Source: Polynucleobacter sp. MWH-S4W17 (GTDB taxonomy: Bacteria; Pseudomonadota; Gammaproteobacteria; Burkholderiales; Burkholderiaceae). Taken from it: a stretch of 64,000 bases of DNA. Each line of letters starts with the position of its first letter. Position 1 is the stretch's first letter. Under the pieces are notes generated by a model. That model was not told the origin of the DNA. It saw only the letters and a list, made by a program, of their open reading frames with translations, and made no database searches. A program made the translations under genes and the position numbers. The stretch is taken from contig NZ_CP061295.1 of assembly GCF_018687535.1 (NCBI RefSeq), positions 1,674,001 through 1,738,000 of the forward strand, in the 5' to 3' direction. Shown in pieces: positions 26,261-36,882 of this stretch.

Positions 26261-29114
26261 AAAAGAAAACTCTTATCCCGTTAATCTTCTAGATACCTCC
26301 TTCCCAATGCGAGGAGATTTAGCTAAGCGCGAACCACAATGGGTCGCTGGCTGGCAAAAGAATAAGCTCTACGAAAAGATTCGTGCGGCCCATGTCAATC
26401 AACCAAAGTTCATCTTACATGATGGCCCTCCTTATGCAAATGGCGATATTCATATCGGACACGCAGTAAACAAGATTTTGAAAGACATGATTGTCAAATC
26501 ACGCTGGCTCATGGGTTTTGACTCTGTTTATGTACCCGGCTGGGATTGTCATGGCATGCCGATTGAAATTCAGATTGAAAAAGAGTTTGGTAAAAATTTA
26601 CCAACTGCTGAAGTGCAAGCTAAAGCGCGTGCCTATGCTCATGTTCAAGTTGAAAAACAGAAGAAAGATTTTGAACGCTTAGGTGTATTAGGTGATTGGA
26701 ATAACCCCTACCTCACTATGAACTTCCGCAATGAGGCTGATGAAATTCGCGCCCTTGGGAAAATCTGGGAAAAAGGATATGTCTTCCGTGGCTTGAAACC
26801 AGTGAACTGGTGCTTTGATTGTGGCTCCGCACTAGCTGAAGCCGAAGTAGAGTACCAAGATAAAACCGATCCCACGGTGGATGTAGGTTTTGCCTTTGAT
26901 GATGCGCAGCGCCCACAGCTGGCAAAAGTATTTGGACTTGCTGAGCTACCAAACAAACCAGGCCAAATTGTCATTTGGACAACAACCCCTTGGACCATTC
27001 CTGCTAACCAGGCAATGAATGTCCATCCAGAGCTCACTTACGCATTAGTTGATGTTGGTGACAAGTTACTGATTCTGGCAAAAGACCGCGTTGAAATCTG
27101 TTTGCAAGACTATGCCCTAGAAGGCAAAGTCATTGCCACCTGTACTGGCAGCCAGCTTGCAAATATCTCCTTCTGGCATCCATTAGCCCCATTGCACGAA
27201 GGCTATAAGCGTCTCTCCCCAATTTATCCTGCTGAGTACGTTACTTTGGATACTGGTACTGGCATCGTTCACTCCGCTCCTGCATATGGCGAGGAAGACT
27301 TTAAATCTTGCAAAGCCAATAAGCTTGCTGATAAGGACATTCTGAATCCAGTCATGGGCAATGGAGTGTACGCATCATGGTTGCCGCTATTCGCCAATGA
27401 ATACATCTGGAAAGCAAACCCGAAGATTGTTGAAGCAATGCGCGAAGCAGGCAGCCTTCTGCGTGATAAAACGTATACCCACTCTTATATGCATTGCTGG
27501 CGTCATAAATCCCCAATTATTTATCGCGCAACCTCACAATGGTTTGCAAGCATGGATAAGAAGCCGTCTGATGGCAAAGCCAGTTTGCGCGAGACTGCAT
27601 TAGCAGGGATCGATAGCACTGAGTTCTTCCCAGCATGGGGCAAACAACGCTTAAGCAGCATGATTGCCAATCGCCCTGATTGGACTTTGTCACGTCAGCG
27701 CCAATGGGGCGTGCCAATGGTGTTCTTTGTACACAAGGAAAGTGGTGAGCCACATCCACGCACTGTTGAACTGCTCGAAGAAATCGCTAAGCGCGTGGAA
27801 AAAGAAGGTATTGAAGCCTGGCAAAAATTGGAAGTTGCCGAGCTTCTGGGCGAAGAAGCTGCACAGTATGAAAAGAACCGTGACACCCTAGATGTCTGGT
27901 TTGATTCTGGAACAACCCATTGGCATGTCATTCGTGGATCGCACCGTGATGAGTTATTAACCGCTGACGCAGAAACACCCAACGGTCGCTTGGCTGATTT
28001 ATATCTCGAGGGTTCAGACCAACATCGCGGCTGGTTCCACTCCTCCTTGTTAACGGGCGCCATGCTCGATGGCAAACCACCATATAAAGCACTCCTTACG
28101 CATGGCTTTACCGTCGATGGTCAAGGCCGTAAGATGAGTAAATCGGTGGGTAATGTCATTGCGCCCCAACAAGTTGCCGACAAGCTTGGTGCTGAGATTA
28201 TTCGCCTCTGGGTTGCCTCTACAGACTACTCTGGCGAAATGACGATCTCAGACGAGATTCTCAAACGCGTTACCGAGAGCTATCGTCGTATTCGCAATAC
28301 TTTGCGCTTCTTATTGGCTAACCTATCAGATTTTGATCCTAGCAAGCACACGATGCCTTCTGGGCAGTGGCTTGAGATTGATCGCTACGCAGTTGCTCTT
28401 GCCAATCAATTGCAGAGCGATACTGAAGCGCATTACAAAGCATATGAATTCCAACCAGCAGTAGCTCGCATACTATCCTTCTGCTCCGAGGATTTGGGCG
28501 GCTTCTATTTGGATATTCTGAAGGACCGCCTCTACACGAACGCACCCGACTCTCCTGACCGCCGCGCTGCTCAGAACGCCCTATTCCATATCACCCGCAA
28601 TCTCTTAAAATGGCTATCACCATTCCTCTCCTTCACCGCAGAGGAAGCCTGGAAAGACTTCCCCCATGGTTCAGGCAGCAAGCCTGCAGAATCAATCTTT
28701 ATGGAAGAGTTTGGCAAGTTCCCTGAGATTGCTCATGCTGAGGAATTGCTTGCCAAGTGGAATCGTATACGTGAAATTCGCTCCGAAGTGACTAAGGCAA
28801 TTGAGCTTGAGCGCGAAGCAGGTAATGTAGGCTCATCATTGCAAGCTGAACTCACGATCAAAGTCAGTGATGTTGATTTCGCTATCCTGCACTCATTAGA
28901 GGATGATTTACGCTTTGTAACCATCACCTCTGGCGCCAATATAGAACTAAATAATGAGGGGTTAGAAGTTTTGGTACGTGGTAGCCAATATAAAAAATGT
29001 GGACGCTGCTGGCATCACACCAAAGAAGTAGGAAGCAATGCCGATCACCCAGAATTATGTGGTCGCTGCATTAGCAACTTGTTTGGTGATGGCAATCATC
29101 GCCTCTTCGCTTGA
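26253..29114 (+). CDS. ileS: Isoleucyl-tRNA synthetase
   Basis: Charges tRNA-Ile; class I enzyme of 953 residues. The HIGH box is [13 protein letters not shown] near residue 60, the editing domain has [12 protein letters not shown], the KMSKS loop is [10 protein letters not shown] near 630, and the C-terminal zinc finger is CGRCWHH ... CGRCISNL. This is the bacterial IleS1 type that carries the zinc domain. The start at 26253 ([10 protein letters not shown]) lies inside the end of ribF; longer in-frame starts back to 26160 would run deep into ribF and are rejected. Confidence 0.96.
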   Translation: MSEKENSYPVNLLDTSFPMRGDLAKREPQWVAGWQKNKLYEKIRAAHVNQPKFILHDGPPYANGDIHIGHAVNKILKDMIVKSRWLMGFDSVYVPGWDCHGMPIEIQIEKEFGKNLPTAEVQAKARAYAHVQVEKQKKDFERLGVLGDWNNPYLTMNFRNEADEIRALGKIWEKGYVFRGLKPVNWCFDCGSALAEAEVEYQDKTDPTVDVGFAFDDAQRPQLAKVFGLAELPNKPGQIVIWTTTPWTIPANQAMNVHPELTYALVDVGDKLLILAKDRVEICLQDYALEGKVIATCTGSQLANISFWHPLAPLHEGYKRLSPIYPAEYVTLDTGTGIVHSAPAYGEEDFKSCKANKLADKDILNPVMGNGVYASWLPLFANEYIWKANPKIVEAMREAGSLLRDKTYTHSYMHCWRHKSPIIYRATSQWFASMDKKPSDGKASLRETALAGIDSTEFFPAWGKQRLSSMIANRPDWTLSRQRQWGVPMVFFVHKESGEPHPRTVELLEEIAKRVEKEGIEAWQKLEVAELLGEEAAQYEKNRDTLDVWFDSGTTHWHVIRGSHRDELLTADAETPNGRLADLYLEGSDQHRGWFHSSLLTGAMLDGKPPYKALLTHGFTVDGQGRKMSKSVGNVIAPQQVADKLGAEIIRLWVASTDYSGEMTISDEILKRVTESYRRIRNTLRFLLANLSDFDPSKHTMPSGQWLEIDRYAVALANQLQSDTEAHYKAYEFQPAVARILSFCSEDLGGFYLDILKDRLYTNAPDSPDRRAAQNALFHITRNLLKWLSPFLSFTAEEAWKDFPHGSGSKPAESIFMEEFGKFPEIAHAEELLAKWNRIREIRSEVTKAIELEREAGNVGSSLQAELTIKVSDVDFAILHSLEDDLRFVTITSGANIELNNEGLEVLVRGSQYKKCGRCWHHTKEVGSNADHPELCGRCISNLFGDGNHRLFA

Positions 29115-29125
29115 GTAGTAACTAT

Positions 29126-29617
29126 ATGAAAAGTCTTGCACTACCTCGTTATCTAGCAATTGCTGTCATCATGCTATTGCTAGATCAACTTAGCAAGTGG
29201 TCGGCGCTCATTAATTTGCAAATGGGCACTCCTGAACCGGTTCTTCCTTTTCTAAACTGGTTGCTTCTCTTTAATCCTGGCGCAGCATTTTCATTTCTGG
29301 CGCAAGGCTCTGGTTGGCAGCGCTGGTTCTTCACCATTCTTGGGCTAGCGGCATCCGTTTACATTATTTGGATGCTATATAAAAACCAAAGCGATAAGCT
29401 ACTCTGCATAGCCTTAAGCTTCATTCTGGGTGGCGCACTTGGTAATGTCTTAGATCGCGTGATGTATGGTGCTGTAGTCGACTTTATTGACTTACATTAT
29501 GGCAATTGGCATTGGCCCGCATTTAATGTGGCCGATAGCGCCATCTGTATCGGTGCAACCCTCATTATTTGGGGTGAATTACGCAAGTCATTTGGCAAAT
29601 CTGCCCAATCCCATTAA
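29126..29617 (+). CDS. lspA: Lipoprotein signal peptidase II
   Basis: Inner-membrane aspartyl protease that cuts the signal peptide from prolipoproteins. About 163 residues with four hydrophobic helices and the conserved DQLSKW, NPGAAFSFL, GNVLDRV and VVDFIDLHYGNWHWPAFNVAD motifs; the two catalytic Asp are in the last two. An in-frame TTG at 29111 overlaps the ileS stop and would add five residues; the ATG at 29126 is preferred, but coupling to ileS through the TTG is possible. Confidence 0.94.
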   Translation: MKSLALPRYLAIAVIMLLLDQLSKWSALINLQMGTPEPVLPFLNWLLLFNPGAAFSFLAQGSGWQRWFFTILGLAASVYIIWMLYKNQSDKLLCIALSFILGGALGNVLDRVMYGAVVDFIDLHYGNWHWPAFNVADSAICIGATLIIWGELRKSFGKSAQSH

Positions 29618-29626
29618 GCTGGCGCC

Positions 29627-30838
29627 ATGCAATCACTTATTAATAAGAAGATCGTTCTCGGAATCTCTGGTGGGATAGCGGCCTATAAAGCCCCTGAGCT
29701 TGCACGTCAACTCATGCAAGAAGGCGCATCCGTACAAGTAGTGATGACCGAGGCTGCACAGCAATTTGTGACCCCTGTAACTATGCAAGCCCTCACAGGT
29801 AATCCGGTTTACTTGAGTCAATGGGATAGCACCATTCCAAACAATATGGCGCACATTGAGTTATCACGTTCTGCAGATGCCATTCTGATTGCCCCTGCAA
29901 GCGCTGATCTCATGGCCAAGCTTTCTCTGGGCTTAGCTGATGACTTATTGACCTCCTTATGCCTTGCAAGAGATTGCTCTCTATTGCTCACGCCGGCCAT
30001 GAACAAGCAGATGTGGGAGCATGCGGCCACCCAAAGAAGCGTCAAACGACTTGCAGACGATGGCGTTATCCTTCTTGGGCCTGCCAGCGGCTTCCAAGCT
30101 TGTGGCGAAGTGGGCATGGGCAGAATGCTTGAGCCTACAGAAATCACTGAGCAAGTCATTGCCTTCTTTCAGAAAAAAGTATTGGCCGGTAAAAAAGTAT
30201 TAATTACTGCAGGCCCCACATTTGAAGCAATTGATCCAGTGCGCGGCATTACCAATCACAGCTCGGGCAAGATGGGTTTTGCTATTGCAAGAGCTGCTGT
30301 TGAGGCTGGTGCCCAAGTCCATTTAATTGCTGGACCGTGTGACATCAATACTCCGCTTGAAGCTACTGGAAAAATTACTCGTACCAATGTCGTTAGCGCC
30401 AAAGAAATGCATGCAGCCACTCTGAACGCAGCTGACTGCGATATTTTCTTTGCAGTCGCCGCCGTCGCTGACTGGGGTATTGCCAAGCCTGCCAAAGAAA
30501 AGATGAAACGCCAAGGTAACCAAGCACCTCATTTAGAGTTTTCAGCTAACCCAGACATTCTGCTTGATGTTGCTAAGACAGTGAAAACTAAAGGTGGTAA
30601 GCCATACCCCTATTGCGTAGGCTTTGCAGCAGAGTCAACGGATCTAGAAAAGCATGCCGATGAGAAGCGCCAGCGCAAAGGTATCCCAATGATTGTTGGC
30701 AACATTGGTCCCGATACATTCGGCAGCGACCTCAATCAATTGCTCGTGATTGACACCAGCGGCAGCAAAAAAATTGCTAAAGCAGAAAAGCTTCAGCTTG
30801 CACGTCAACTCATTGCGCTAGTTGCTAAGAAAATTTAA
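29627..30838 (+). CDS. coaBC: Bifunctional phosphopantothenoylcysteine synthetase/decarboxylase
   Basis: Two consecutive steps of coenzyme A synthesis. The 403-residue protein has an N-terminal FMN-binding CoaC half ([22 protein letters not shown], and [10 protein letters not shown] with the catalytic Cys near residue 160) and a C-terminal CoaB half ([22 protein letters not shown], the AAVADW segment). Standard length. It lies 9 bases after lspA and 20 bases before dut. The companion panB is about 20 kb to the right. Confidence 0.95.
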   Translation: MQSLINKKIVLGISGGIAAYKAPELARQLMQEGASVQVVMTEAAQQFVTPVTMQALTGNPVYLSQWDSTIPNNMAHIELSRSADAILIAPASADLMAKLSLGLADDLLTSLCLARDCSLLLTPAMNKQMWEHAATQRSVKRLADDGVILLGPASGFQACGEVGMGRMLEPTEITEQVIAFFQKKVLAGKKVLITAGPTFEAIDPVRGITNHSSGKMGFAIARAAVEAGAQVHLIAGPCDINTPLEATGKITRTNVVSAKEMHAATLNAADCDIFFAVAAVADWGIAKPAKEKMKRQGNQAPHLEFSANPDILLDVAKTVKTKGGKPYPYCVGFAAESTDLEKHADEKRQRKGIPMIVGNIGPDTFGSDLNQLLVIDTSGSKKIAKAEKLQLARQLIALVAKKI

Positions 30839-30858
30839 ATCCCCGTTTTAGGAACATC

Positions 30859-31308
30859 ATGCAATCTCTCCAAGTCAAAATTCTCGATGAACGTATGCGC
30901 GATCAGTTGCCAAGCTATGGCACCCCTGGCAGCGCTGGATTAGATCTGCGCGCCTGTATTGATGAAGCAATCGAGATTGCCCCCGGTCAAACGGTGCTCG
31001 TGCCTACCGGATTAGCAATCTATGTTGAAGATCCACGCTATGCGGCCTTTATTCTGCCGCGCTCTGGCTTAGGCCATAAGCACGGCATTGTGCTCGGTAA
31101 CTTAGTGGGTTTAATTGACTCAGATTATCAAGGCCAGCTAATGGTGAGCACTTGGAATCGCGGCTCCACCACATTCAAGCTCGAGCCGATGGAGCGTTTG
31201 GCTCAGTTGGTTGTCATGCCAGTACAACAAGTAGAGCTCAAGGTAGTTGAAGAGTTCACCGAGAGCAGTCGTGGCGCCGGTGGCTTTGGTAGCACAGGAC
31301 GCGCCTAA
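30859..31308 (+). CDS. dut: dUTP diphosphatase
   Basis: Hydrolyses dUTP to dUMP, keeping uracil out of DNA and feeding thymidylate synthesis. The 149-residue trimeric dUTPase has all five motifs: [35 protein letters not shown] and the flexible C-terminal [15 protein letters not shown] lies 7 bases before the ATG. Last gene of the ribF operon; it converges on the permease with a 10-base gap and no visible terminator. Confidence 0.96.
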   Translation: MQSLQVKILDERMRDQLPSYGTPGSAGLDLRACIDEAIEIAPGQTVLVPTGLAIYVEDPRYAAFILPRSGLGHKHGIVLGNLVGLIDSDYQGQLMVSTWNRGSTTFKLEPMERLAQLVVMPVQQVELKVVEEFTESSRGAGGFGSTGRA

Positions 31309-31318
31309 TTAAAATACT

Positions 31319-32698
31319 CTAACGAGTAGTAGCGGGCGCTCTTTTGCGACTAAGCACTAAGGGCAGAAAACCCAGAAGCAAACCTCCAACTCCCATCATG
31401 ATAGTAAATGCATCAAAAGTGGGGATGCTGTAAATTCCAACGAATACCATGAATGCGCCTGAGAACCCAGGCCATAAAACATATGCCATCGCTGACCCGA
31501 AGCCAGCGTTGAGTTTTTTCCTGTAATGCCAAGCACAAGCAAAACCAGTCAAACTCATATAAAAACAAATCTGAAATCCAATTGCCAAAATAGAGCTGGT
31601 TAAGATTGCTTTCACTGAAGGCATAAAGGATGAGGAAAAAAGCAACACCACCCCTAAAAACCAAATAACAAAAGTAGCTACCCAAGGGGTCTTATATTGG
31701 TCATGCACTTTTGCGTAGACGGGATGCAACATACCATCTCGCGCCATTGCAAACATGCTGCGACTGAACTGCAAAATTTGAGTCTCTATCGTTCCGACCG
31801 TGCTAAATATGGTGCAAAAGACTGCAAGATAACTCCAGGGTGCCGGGAATAATTTATTGGCAATTGCAAAAAGAACATTGGTACCAGAGTTGGCAATTTC
31901 ACGATCAGTTAAGACCATTAAAACCACAACCATCATCAGCACAAAGAAAAGCATCATATTCAGTACCGACCAAAATGCCCCCTTACCTGCAGCCCCATCT
32001 GTGTTTTTTTGTCCACCCTTACTCTCCTCGCTTAAGTTCATAGTGACATCCCAGCCCCAGAAGAAAAAGATGGCCGTAAGCGCACCCGTAGCAAATAGTT
32101 GCGGAGAAAATGAGAGCGGAGAAATCCATACAAAAGAAGGTGGGTGTGCCGGATTTGACCAGTAACTCATCAGTCCACCAGCAATCAGGATGAATAAAAT
32201 AACTGACTCAAAAAGAGTGAGCGCGATTTGCATAAAACTGGAATGCTTTATGCCCCGCCCAACAATTAATGAAACCACCGTCAACCAGACGGCAGCTATT
32301 GCGGAAATGAGTTGGGTGTTTTCAGCTTGATCGGGAGCGATGAGCAGCAAGGTCGAACTGGCCGCAGGAATGGTTGCTGAAACCATGAAAAAAATAGAGG
32401 CAATCAATAAACCCCAGCCAGCAAAGAATCCCCAAGCAGGTCCAAAAACATGGCCCACCCAAGCATAGGCAGCACCAGCATTAGGCTGAATCTTGCTCAA
32501 ATGAATGAAAGCTAGGGTGATCCCAAACATGATGAGACCGCAATACAAAATGCTCCCTACAGATAAAACACCGACCGAGGCAACAATAGCGGCGCTAGTT
32601 ACGGCAACACTAAAGGCAGGTGCAGTCCCCGCAATACCCATAATGATTGACTCAAATACGCCTAGTGAATTTTTTGCCAAACCATCGGATGAGCTCAT
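31319..32698 (-). CDS. APC-superfamily amino acid permease
   Basis: A 459-residue protein with about twelve hydrophobic helices. The first helix carries the broken-helix glycine motif GIAGTAPAFS and the next segments contain QPNAGAAYAWVGHVFGPAWGFFAGW, typical of APC permeases that move amino acids by proton or exchange coupling. The substrate is not readable from the sequence. It stands alone on the minus strand between dut and a small basic protein. The region just before the ATG is AT-rich (AATATT ending 7 bases upstream) with no Shine-Dalgarno. Confidence 0.85.
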   Translation of the reverse strand: MSSSDGLAKNSLGVFESIIMGIAGTAPAFSVAVTSAAIVASVGVLSVGSILYCGLIMFGITLAFIHLSKIQPNAGAAYAWVGHVFGPAWGFFAGWGLLIASIFFMVSATIPAASSTLLLIAPDQAENTQLISAIAAVWLTVVSLIVGRGIKHSSFMQIALTLFESVILFILIAGGLMSYWSNPAHPPSFVWISPLSFSPQLFATGALTAIFFFWGWDVTMNLSEESKGGQKNTDGAAGKGAFWSVLNMMLFFVLMMVVVLMVLTDREIANSGTNVLFAIANKLFPAPWSYLAVFCTIFSTVGTIETQILQFSRSMFAMARDGMLHPVYAKVHDQYKTPWVATFVIWFLGVVLLFSSSFMPSVKAILTSSILAIGFQICFYMSLTGFACAWHYRKKLNAGFGSAMAYVLWPGFSGAFMVFVGIYSIPTFDAFTIMMGVGGLLLGFLPLVLSRKRAPATTR

Positions 32699-32791
32699 AT
32701 ATAGAAATATTGCTTAAATTGCCTAAAGAAGAGATTCTATTCTTAAATAACCTGAGCGACGAACTTCAGCACATTGCTTGCAAACGAGCAG

Positions 32792-32816
32792 TAAAAAAGC
32801 CACCCGAAGGTGGCTC
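32792..32816 (-). terminator. Rho-independent terminator after the 77-residue gene
   Basis: Reading leftward, AGCCACC-TTCG-GGTGGCT is followed by TTTTTT. The stable UUCG tetraloop and T-run make this a convincing terminator. Confidence 0.9.
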
Positions 32817-32835
32817 TTCTTAGATTACAAATTAC

Positions 32836-33069
32836 TTACTTGCGAATATGGGCCTTACGAGCCGCATCTTGTGACATGCCTGCACCAGCGCCTTCACGAG
32901 ATTCTTTTTCAGCAGTAATTTCTTTACGGCGCTCTTTGCAAGAACCAGCAATCTCCTGCAAAGCCTTACGAGCACGTGCTGCAGAAGCTTTAATACCTTT
33001 GCCTTGAAACTTTTCATTCTCAGCTTTGTAGTTTTCAAAAGCTTCTAGTAATTTATCGTGATGAGACAT
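32836..33069 (-). CDS. Small basic protein of unknown function
   Basis: A 77-residue protein I do not recognise. It is highly charged, rich in Lys, Glu and Ala, with a predicted continuous helical body (SHHDKLLEAFENYKAENEKF, then the KASAARARKAL segment) and a flexible Gly/Ala stretch near the end before ARKAHIRK. The single Cys is at position 44. The gene is real by context: AAGGAAG stands directly before the ATG and a strong terminator follows the stop. The high basic content could suit nucleic-acid binding, but that is a guess. It lies between clpA and the APC permease. Confidence 0.75.
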   Translation of the reverse strand: MSHHDKLLEAFENYKAENEKFQGKGIKASAARARKALQEIAGSCKERRKEITAEKESREGAGAGMSQDAARKAHIRK

Positions 33070-33111
33070 ATCTTCCTTTTTTGGGTGGTTTTTATTTAAA
33101 AAATTAGCGAA

Positions 33112-35418
33112 TTAAATTTCTTCAGCAGGCGCTACATCAGCTTTAGAACGTTTTCCTGGCAATACTGGAGCATCAAAGTTCAATAGGACTTTGCCATCAG
33201 CATCAATATCAACATCCACATGACCGCCTTGAGCTAACTTACCAAACAGTAGCTCATCAGCAAGTGCTTTACGCACAGTGTCTTGAATGATGCGCTGCAT
33301 CGGGCGAGCGCCCATTAAAGGATCGAAGCCATGCTTGGCCAAATGAGCTCGCAAGGCAGGGCTAAAGGTTGCATCCACTTTCTTCTCATGGAGTTGCTCC
33401 TCTAACTGCATCAAGAACTTATCAACCACGCGCATGATGATCGACTCATCAAGAGCTTTGAAGGAAACAATGGCATCCAAGCGATTGCGGAACTCTGGCG
33501 TAAAGAACTTCTTGATATCAGCCATCTCATCACCAGACTCACGCGCATTGGTAAAGCCAATGGTTGATTTCTGCATTGCCTCAGCGCCGGCATTAGTAGT
33601 CATGATGATGATCACGTTACGGAAATCAGTCTTACGGCCATTGTTATCCGTCAAAGTGCCATGATCCATCACCTGCAAGAGAATATTGAAAATATCTGGG
33701 TGAGCTTTTTCAATTTCATCAAGCAAGAGCACGCAATGTGGTTTCTTATTTACGGCCTCAGTGAGTAAACCGCCCTGATCAAATCCTACATAACCTGGAG
33801 GCGCGCCAATCAAACGACTCACTGCATGACGCTCCATGTACTCGGACATATCAAAACGGAGCAACTCAATACCCAAAATATAGGCAAGCTGTTTAGCAAC
33901 CTCAGTCTTACCAACACCAGTTGGTCCGGAGAACAAGAATGAACCAATAGGACGATCGATCTTGCCTAGACCAGCACGAGTCATTTTGATAGCACTAGCC
34001 AAGGCCTCGATTGCAGGATCTTGACCAAAGACCACACTCTTAATGTCACGATCCAGAGTTTGCAACTTACTACGGTCATCGACTGTGACTGATTGTGGCG
34101 GTATGCGCGCAATCTTTGCCACAATTTCCTCAATCTCTGGGCGACCAATAGTTTTCTTCTGCTTGGACTTGGGCAAAATACGTTGAGCGGCACCGGCTTC
34201 ATCGATGACGTCAATCGCCTTATCTGGCAAATGACGATCATTGATATAGCGAGCAGAAAGTTCTGCAGCAGCGACTAGAGCGCCAGCCGCATACTTCACG
34301 CTGTGATGCTCTTCAAAGCGAGACTTTAAGCCGCGTAAGATTTGTACTGTTTGATCTACGGTTGGCTCTACAACATCTACCTTCTGGAAACGACGTGATA
34401 AAGCTGCATCCTTTTCAAAGATGCCACGGTATTCCGTAAAGGTGGTTGCACCAATACATTTCAGCTGGCCATTAGACAAAGCAGGCTTCAATAAATTGCT
34501 TGCATCCAATGTGCCACCAGAAGCCGCGCCTGCTCCAATCAGCGTATGAATCTCATCAATAAATAAAACACCATGAGTGTGATCTTTGAGTGACTTGAGA
34601 ACACTCTTCAAGCGTTGCTCAAAATCACCACGGTATTTAGTGCCCGCTAAAAGAGCACCCATGTCTAAAGAGTAAACAGTCGCGTTAGCCAAAATATCCG
34701 GCACGTCGCCCTTCACAATTCTCCAGGCTAAGCCCTCAGCAATTGCTGTCTTACCTACGCCAGCCTCGCCCACCAATAGCGGATTATTTTTGCGACGACG
34801 GCAGAGCACTTGAATCACGCGCTCTACCTCGCTCTCGCGCCCAATTAATGGGTCAATCTTGCCTTGACGGGCCATCACATTGAGGTTCTGGGTGTATTGC
34901 TCAAGAGGGCTTTCTTTACCAGAAGATGCAGATTCCTCAGTCTCCTGCGAAGGCTCAACGGGCTTTACATGCTCTGACTGATCTTTACGCACACCATGAC
35001 TGATGAAGTTCACGACATCTAAACGGGTAACGCCCTGCTGTTGCAAGAAATAAACCGCATGCGAATCCTTTTCACCGAAGATAGCAACTAGCACATTTGC
35101 GCCGGTCACCTCTTTCTTGCCATTTGATGTTGACTGCACGTGCATGATGGCGCGTTGAATCACACGCTGAAATCCCAGCGTGGGCTGCGTATCAACCTCA
35201 TCATTCCCTGGTACTACAGGTGTGTTGTCGTTAATAAAGTTTTTGAGTTGAGCGCGTAGCTCCGCGATATTGACTGCGCATGCCTTTAAGACCTCTACCG
35301 CAGTAGCGTTATCTAACAAGGCCGCAAGCAAATGCTCGACCGTAATGAACTCATGTCGCGATGCCCTTGCGTCAACAAACGCCATGTGCAAACTCACTTC
35401 TAATTCTTGGGCAATCAT
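33112..35418 (-). CDS. clpA: ATP-dependent Clp protease ATP-binding subunit ClpA
   Basis: Hexameric unfoldase that feeds ClpP. About 768 residues: N-domain (two Clp repeats, [14 protein letters not shown]), AAA-1 with Walker A GEAGVGKT near residue 215 and AAA-2 with GPTGVGKT near 500, ending in an acidic-basic tail. The IGF/L loop that docks ClpP corresponds to STIGF near 620. The start [10 protein letters not shown] at 35418 is supported by GGAGG 4 bases upstream and overlaps the clpS stop by four bases; the longer frame to 35436 is rejected. Confidence 0.95.
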   Translation of the reverse strand: MIAQELEVSLHMAFVDARASRHEFITVEHLLAALLDNATAVEVLKACAVNIAELRAQLKNFINDNTPVVPGNDEVDTQPTLGFQRVIQRAIMHVQSTSNGKKEVTGANVLVAIFGEKDSHAVYFLQQQGVTRLDVVNFISHGVRKDQSEHVKPVEPSQETEESASSGKESPLEQYTQNLNVMARQGKIDPLIGRESEVERVIQVLCRRRKNNPLLVGEAGVGKTAIAEGLAWRIVKGDVPDILANATVYSLDMGALLAGTKYRGDFEQRLKSVLKSLKDHTHGVLFIDEIHTLIGAGAASGGTLDASNLLKPALSNGQLKCIGATTFTEYRGIFEKDAALSRRFQKVDVVEPTVDQTVQILRGLKSRFEEHHSVKYAAGALVAAAELSARYINDRHLPDKAIDVIDEAGAAQRILPKSKQKKTIGRPEIEEIVAKIARIPPQSVTVDDRSKLQTLDRDIKSVVFGQDPAIEALASAIKMTRAGLGKIDRPIGSFLFSGPTGVGKTEVAKQLAYILGIELLRFDMSEYMERHAVSRLIGAPPGYVGFDQGGLLTEAVNKKPHCVLLLDEIEKAHPDIFNILLQVMDHGTLTDNNGRKTDFRNVIIIMTTNAGAEAMQKSTIGFTNARESGDEMADIKKFFTPEFRNRLDAIVSFKALDESIIMRVVDKFLMQLEEQLHEKKVDATFSPALRAHLAKHGFDPLMGARPMQRIIQDTVRKALADELLFGKLAQGGHVDVDIDADGKVLLNFDAPVLPGKRSKADVAPAEEI

Positions 35419-35762
35419 GCTTCCTCCATAGTGCACTGTAGTGGGTGACCCGCTTCACGGGAGAGTTCGATAACTTGATGCACTTTCGTAGCGGCAACAT
35501 CGCGGGTAAATACTCCGCAAACACCCTTGCCAACTAAATGTACTTGCAACATGATGCGTGTAGCTGTTTCATGATCCTTATTAAAATACTCCTGAATCAC
35601 CATCACCACAAATTCCATTGGCGTGTAATCGTCATTCATTAATAAAACTTTATACATCGAAGGCGCCTTAACTTGCTCAATTTGCTTTTCGAGCAGAAGG
35701 GTATCTTCAACGTACGGATTGCTGGGGTTGCCAGTGGTGGGATTTTTGGGAGCGCGACTCAT
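35415..35762 (-). CDS. clpS: Clp protease adaptor ClpS
   Basis: Adaptor that delivers N-end-rule substrates to ClpA. About 115 residues, with the core [17 protein letters not shown] (Asn-Asp pair of the substrate pocket), the [27 protein letters not shown] segment and a C-terminal beta strand. Three starts are in frame (35780, 35771, 35762); MSRAPK at 35762 fits best, with TAGAAT ending 7 bases upstream. It is followed by clpA in the usual order, with an ATGA overlap. Confidence 0.93.
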   Translation of the reverse strand: MSRAPKNPTTGNPSNPYVEDTLLLEKQIEQVKAPSMYKVLLMNDDYTPMEFVVMVIQEYFNKDHETATRIMLQVHLVGKGVCGVFTRDVAATKVHQVIELSREAGHPLQCTMEEA

Positions 35763-35769
35763 GAGAAAC

Positions 35770-35775
35770 ATTCTA
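35770..35775 (-). promoter_or_regulatory. Putative clpS-clpA -10 hexamer
   Basis: TAGAAT on the minus strand, 7 bases from the clpS ATG; predicted leaderless start. It would fall within the coding region if either longer clpS start were used. Confidence 0.4.
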
Positions 35776-35908
35776 AACACAGATATCCAAACTTTAATTT
35801 ACAGGGGTCATGTTGCGAAAAACACGCAAAAACCCCTCTTAAACCCATATTGGGGCATTTTTCGATAAAAAAAGGGGTAATTACTAGGGGGTAGGGGCAT
35901 ATAACTCC

Positions 35909-36047
35909 TTGACACCCCTCCAAAAAGGGCAAACAATCGGGGGGTAGGCTTCAAGAGAGGTTCTATTTAGGCGTGTTGTGGATTGAGACTGATTAAAAAG
36001 TATTTACCCTCATCACGGTTGTTTTAAGTTTATGTAATGGAGTTCGC
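35909..36047 (+). promoter_or_regulatory. Promoter and long leader of the cold-shock gene
   Basis: A perfect -35 TTGACA (35909-35914), 17-base spacer and AACAAT (35932-35937) predict a start near 35944 and a leader of about 100 bases, ending in GGAG 5 bases before the ATG. Long structured leaders are typical of cspA-family mRNAs. The rest of the gap (35776-35908) is rich in G- and C-runs with no other clear element. Confidence 0.6.
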
Positions 36048-36251
36048 ATGGCGACCGGAATTGTTAAGTGGTTCAATGATGCAAAAGGTTTTGGCTTTAT
36101 CAAACCTGATGATGGTGAAGAAGAGTTGTTCGCGCATTTCAGCGCAATTACTATGCCTGGGTTCAAAACCCTCAAGGAAAACCAAAAGGTAACGTTTGAC
36201 ATTACCCAAGGCCCTAAAGGCAAGCAAGCTACCAATATCCAAGCGGCTTAA
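36048..36251 (+). CDS. Cold-shock domain protein
   Basis: A 67-residue CspA-family protein with the two RNA-binding motifs KGFGFI (RNP1) and LFAHFSAI (RNP2) and the usual start [11 protein letters not shown]. It binds single-stranded nucleic acids and acts as an RNA chaperone. It has its own promoter, a long leader and its own terminator, so it is monocistronic. Which Csp paralogue it is, and whether it is cold-induced, cannot be told from sequence alone. Confidence 0.95.
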   Translation: MATGIVKWFNDAKGFGFIKPDDGEEELFAHFSAITMPGFKTLKENQKVTFDITQGPKGKQATNIQAA

Positions 36252-36270
36252 TAGTCCTTAGATCATTATT

Positions 36271-36302
36271 AAAAACCCAGGATTCGTTCCTGGGTTTTTT
36301 TT
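36271..36302 (+). terminator. Rho-independent terminator after the cold-shock gene
   Basis: AAAAACCCAGGA pairs with TCCTGGGTTTTT over a 5-base loop, followed by further Ts. Confidence 0.92.
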
Positions 36303-36322
36303 CGTCTGCAATTTGTCTCACT

Positions 36323-36328
36323 TAAAAT
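36323..36328 (+). promoter_or_regulatory. Putative -10 hexamer of the DUF192 gene
   Basis: TAAAAT with 7 bases to the ATG and no Shine-Dalgarno; predicted leaderless start. It lies 20 bases downstream of the cold-shock terminator. Confidence 0.45.
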
Positions 36329-36335
36329 ACAAAGC

Positions 36336-36800
36336 ATGTCTATATCAATCTCCAGTACCTCACAATCATTGCGCCAAGTATTTTCTACTGCGCTCTTTCT
36401 TTACTCCACCCTAACGCTCGCCCAGGTTAACGTCGGTCTACCCACCATTGAATTAAAGACGGGCATCTACCGTATTCAGGCTGAGCTTGCCGATACACCA
36501 AAGGCTAGAGAGGTTGGTCTCATGAACCGCACCAGCATGCCAAGCAATTCTGGAATGTTATTTATATTCGAACAAAAAGCTGGTCACTGCTTTTGGATGA
36601 ATAACACTAAGATTCCACTCTCGATTGCGTTCATTGCGGATGATGGCAAGATTGTGAACATTGAAGAGATGCAGGCTGAAACCACCAATAACCACTGCCC
36701 TAAAGCAGCCGTGCGTTATGCGTTGGAGATGAATAAGCAGTGGTTCTCTGAGCGTGTGATCGTCCCAGGGACAGTTGTTACGGGTTTGCCGAGAAATTAA
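36336..36800 (+). CDS. DUF192-family exported protein
   Basis: A 154-residue protein with an N-terminal hydrophobic segment (residues about 13-29) that looks like a signal peptide. The rest is a DUF192 domain: the family features REVGLMNRTSMPSNSGMLF, FWMNNTKIPLSIAF and the APxxxYALE-like AAVRYALEMN are all present. Function unknown in general; the family is usually periplasmic or secreted in proteobacteria. It stands alone between two terminators. Confidence 0.85.
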   Translation: MSISISSTSQSLRQVFSTALFLYSTLTLAQVNVGLPTIELKTGIYRIQAELADTPKAREVGLMNRTSMPSNSGMLFIFEQKAGHCFWMNNTKIPLSIAFIADDGKIVNIEEMQAETTNNHCPKAAVRYALEMNKQWFSERVIVPGTVVTGLPRN

Positions 36801-36833
36801 TTCAACAACACTCAAATCCATTGATGTTGGGCC

Positions 36834-36864
36834 AAAAAAAACGCAGACCGAGGTCTGCGTTTTG
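36834..36864. terminator. Bidirectional terminator between DUF192 gene and ppnP
   Basis: AAAACGCAGAC (36838-36848) pairs with GTCTGCGTTTT (36853-36863) over a 4-base loop. Ts follow on the plus strand and an 8-base T-run follows on the minus strand, so it can end both convergent transcripts. Confidence 0.9.
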
Positions 36865-36882
36865 CTTGTGGGCACCTTTGAT

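Noticed and set aside
32832..33038. 68-codon basic frame on the minus strand
   Set aside because: Shifted frame inside the 77-residue gene; that gene, not this frame, has the AAGGAAG site before its ATG.
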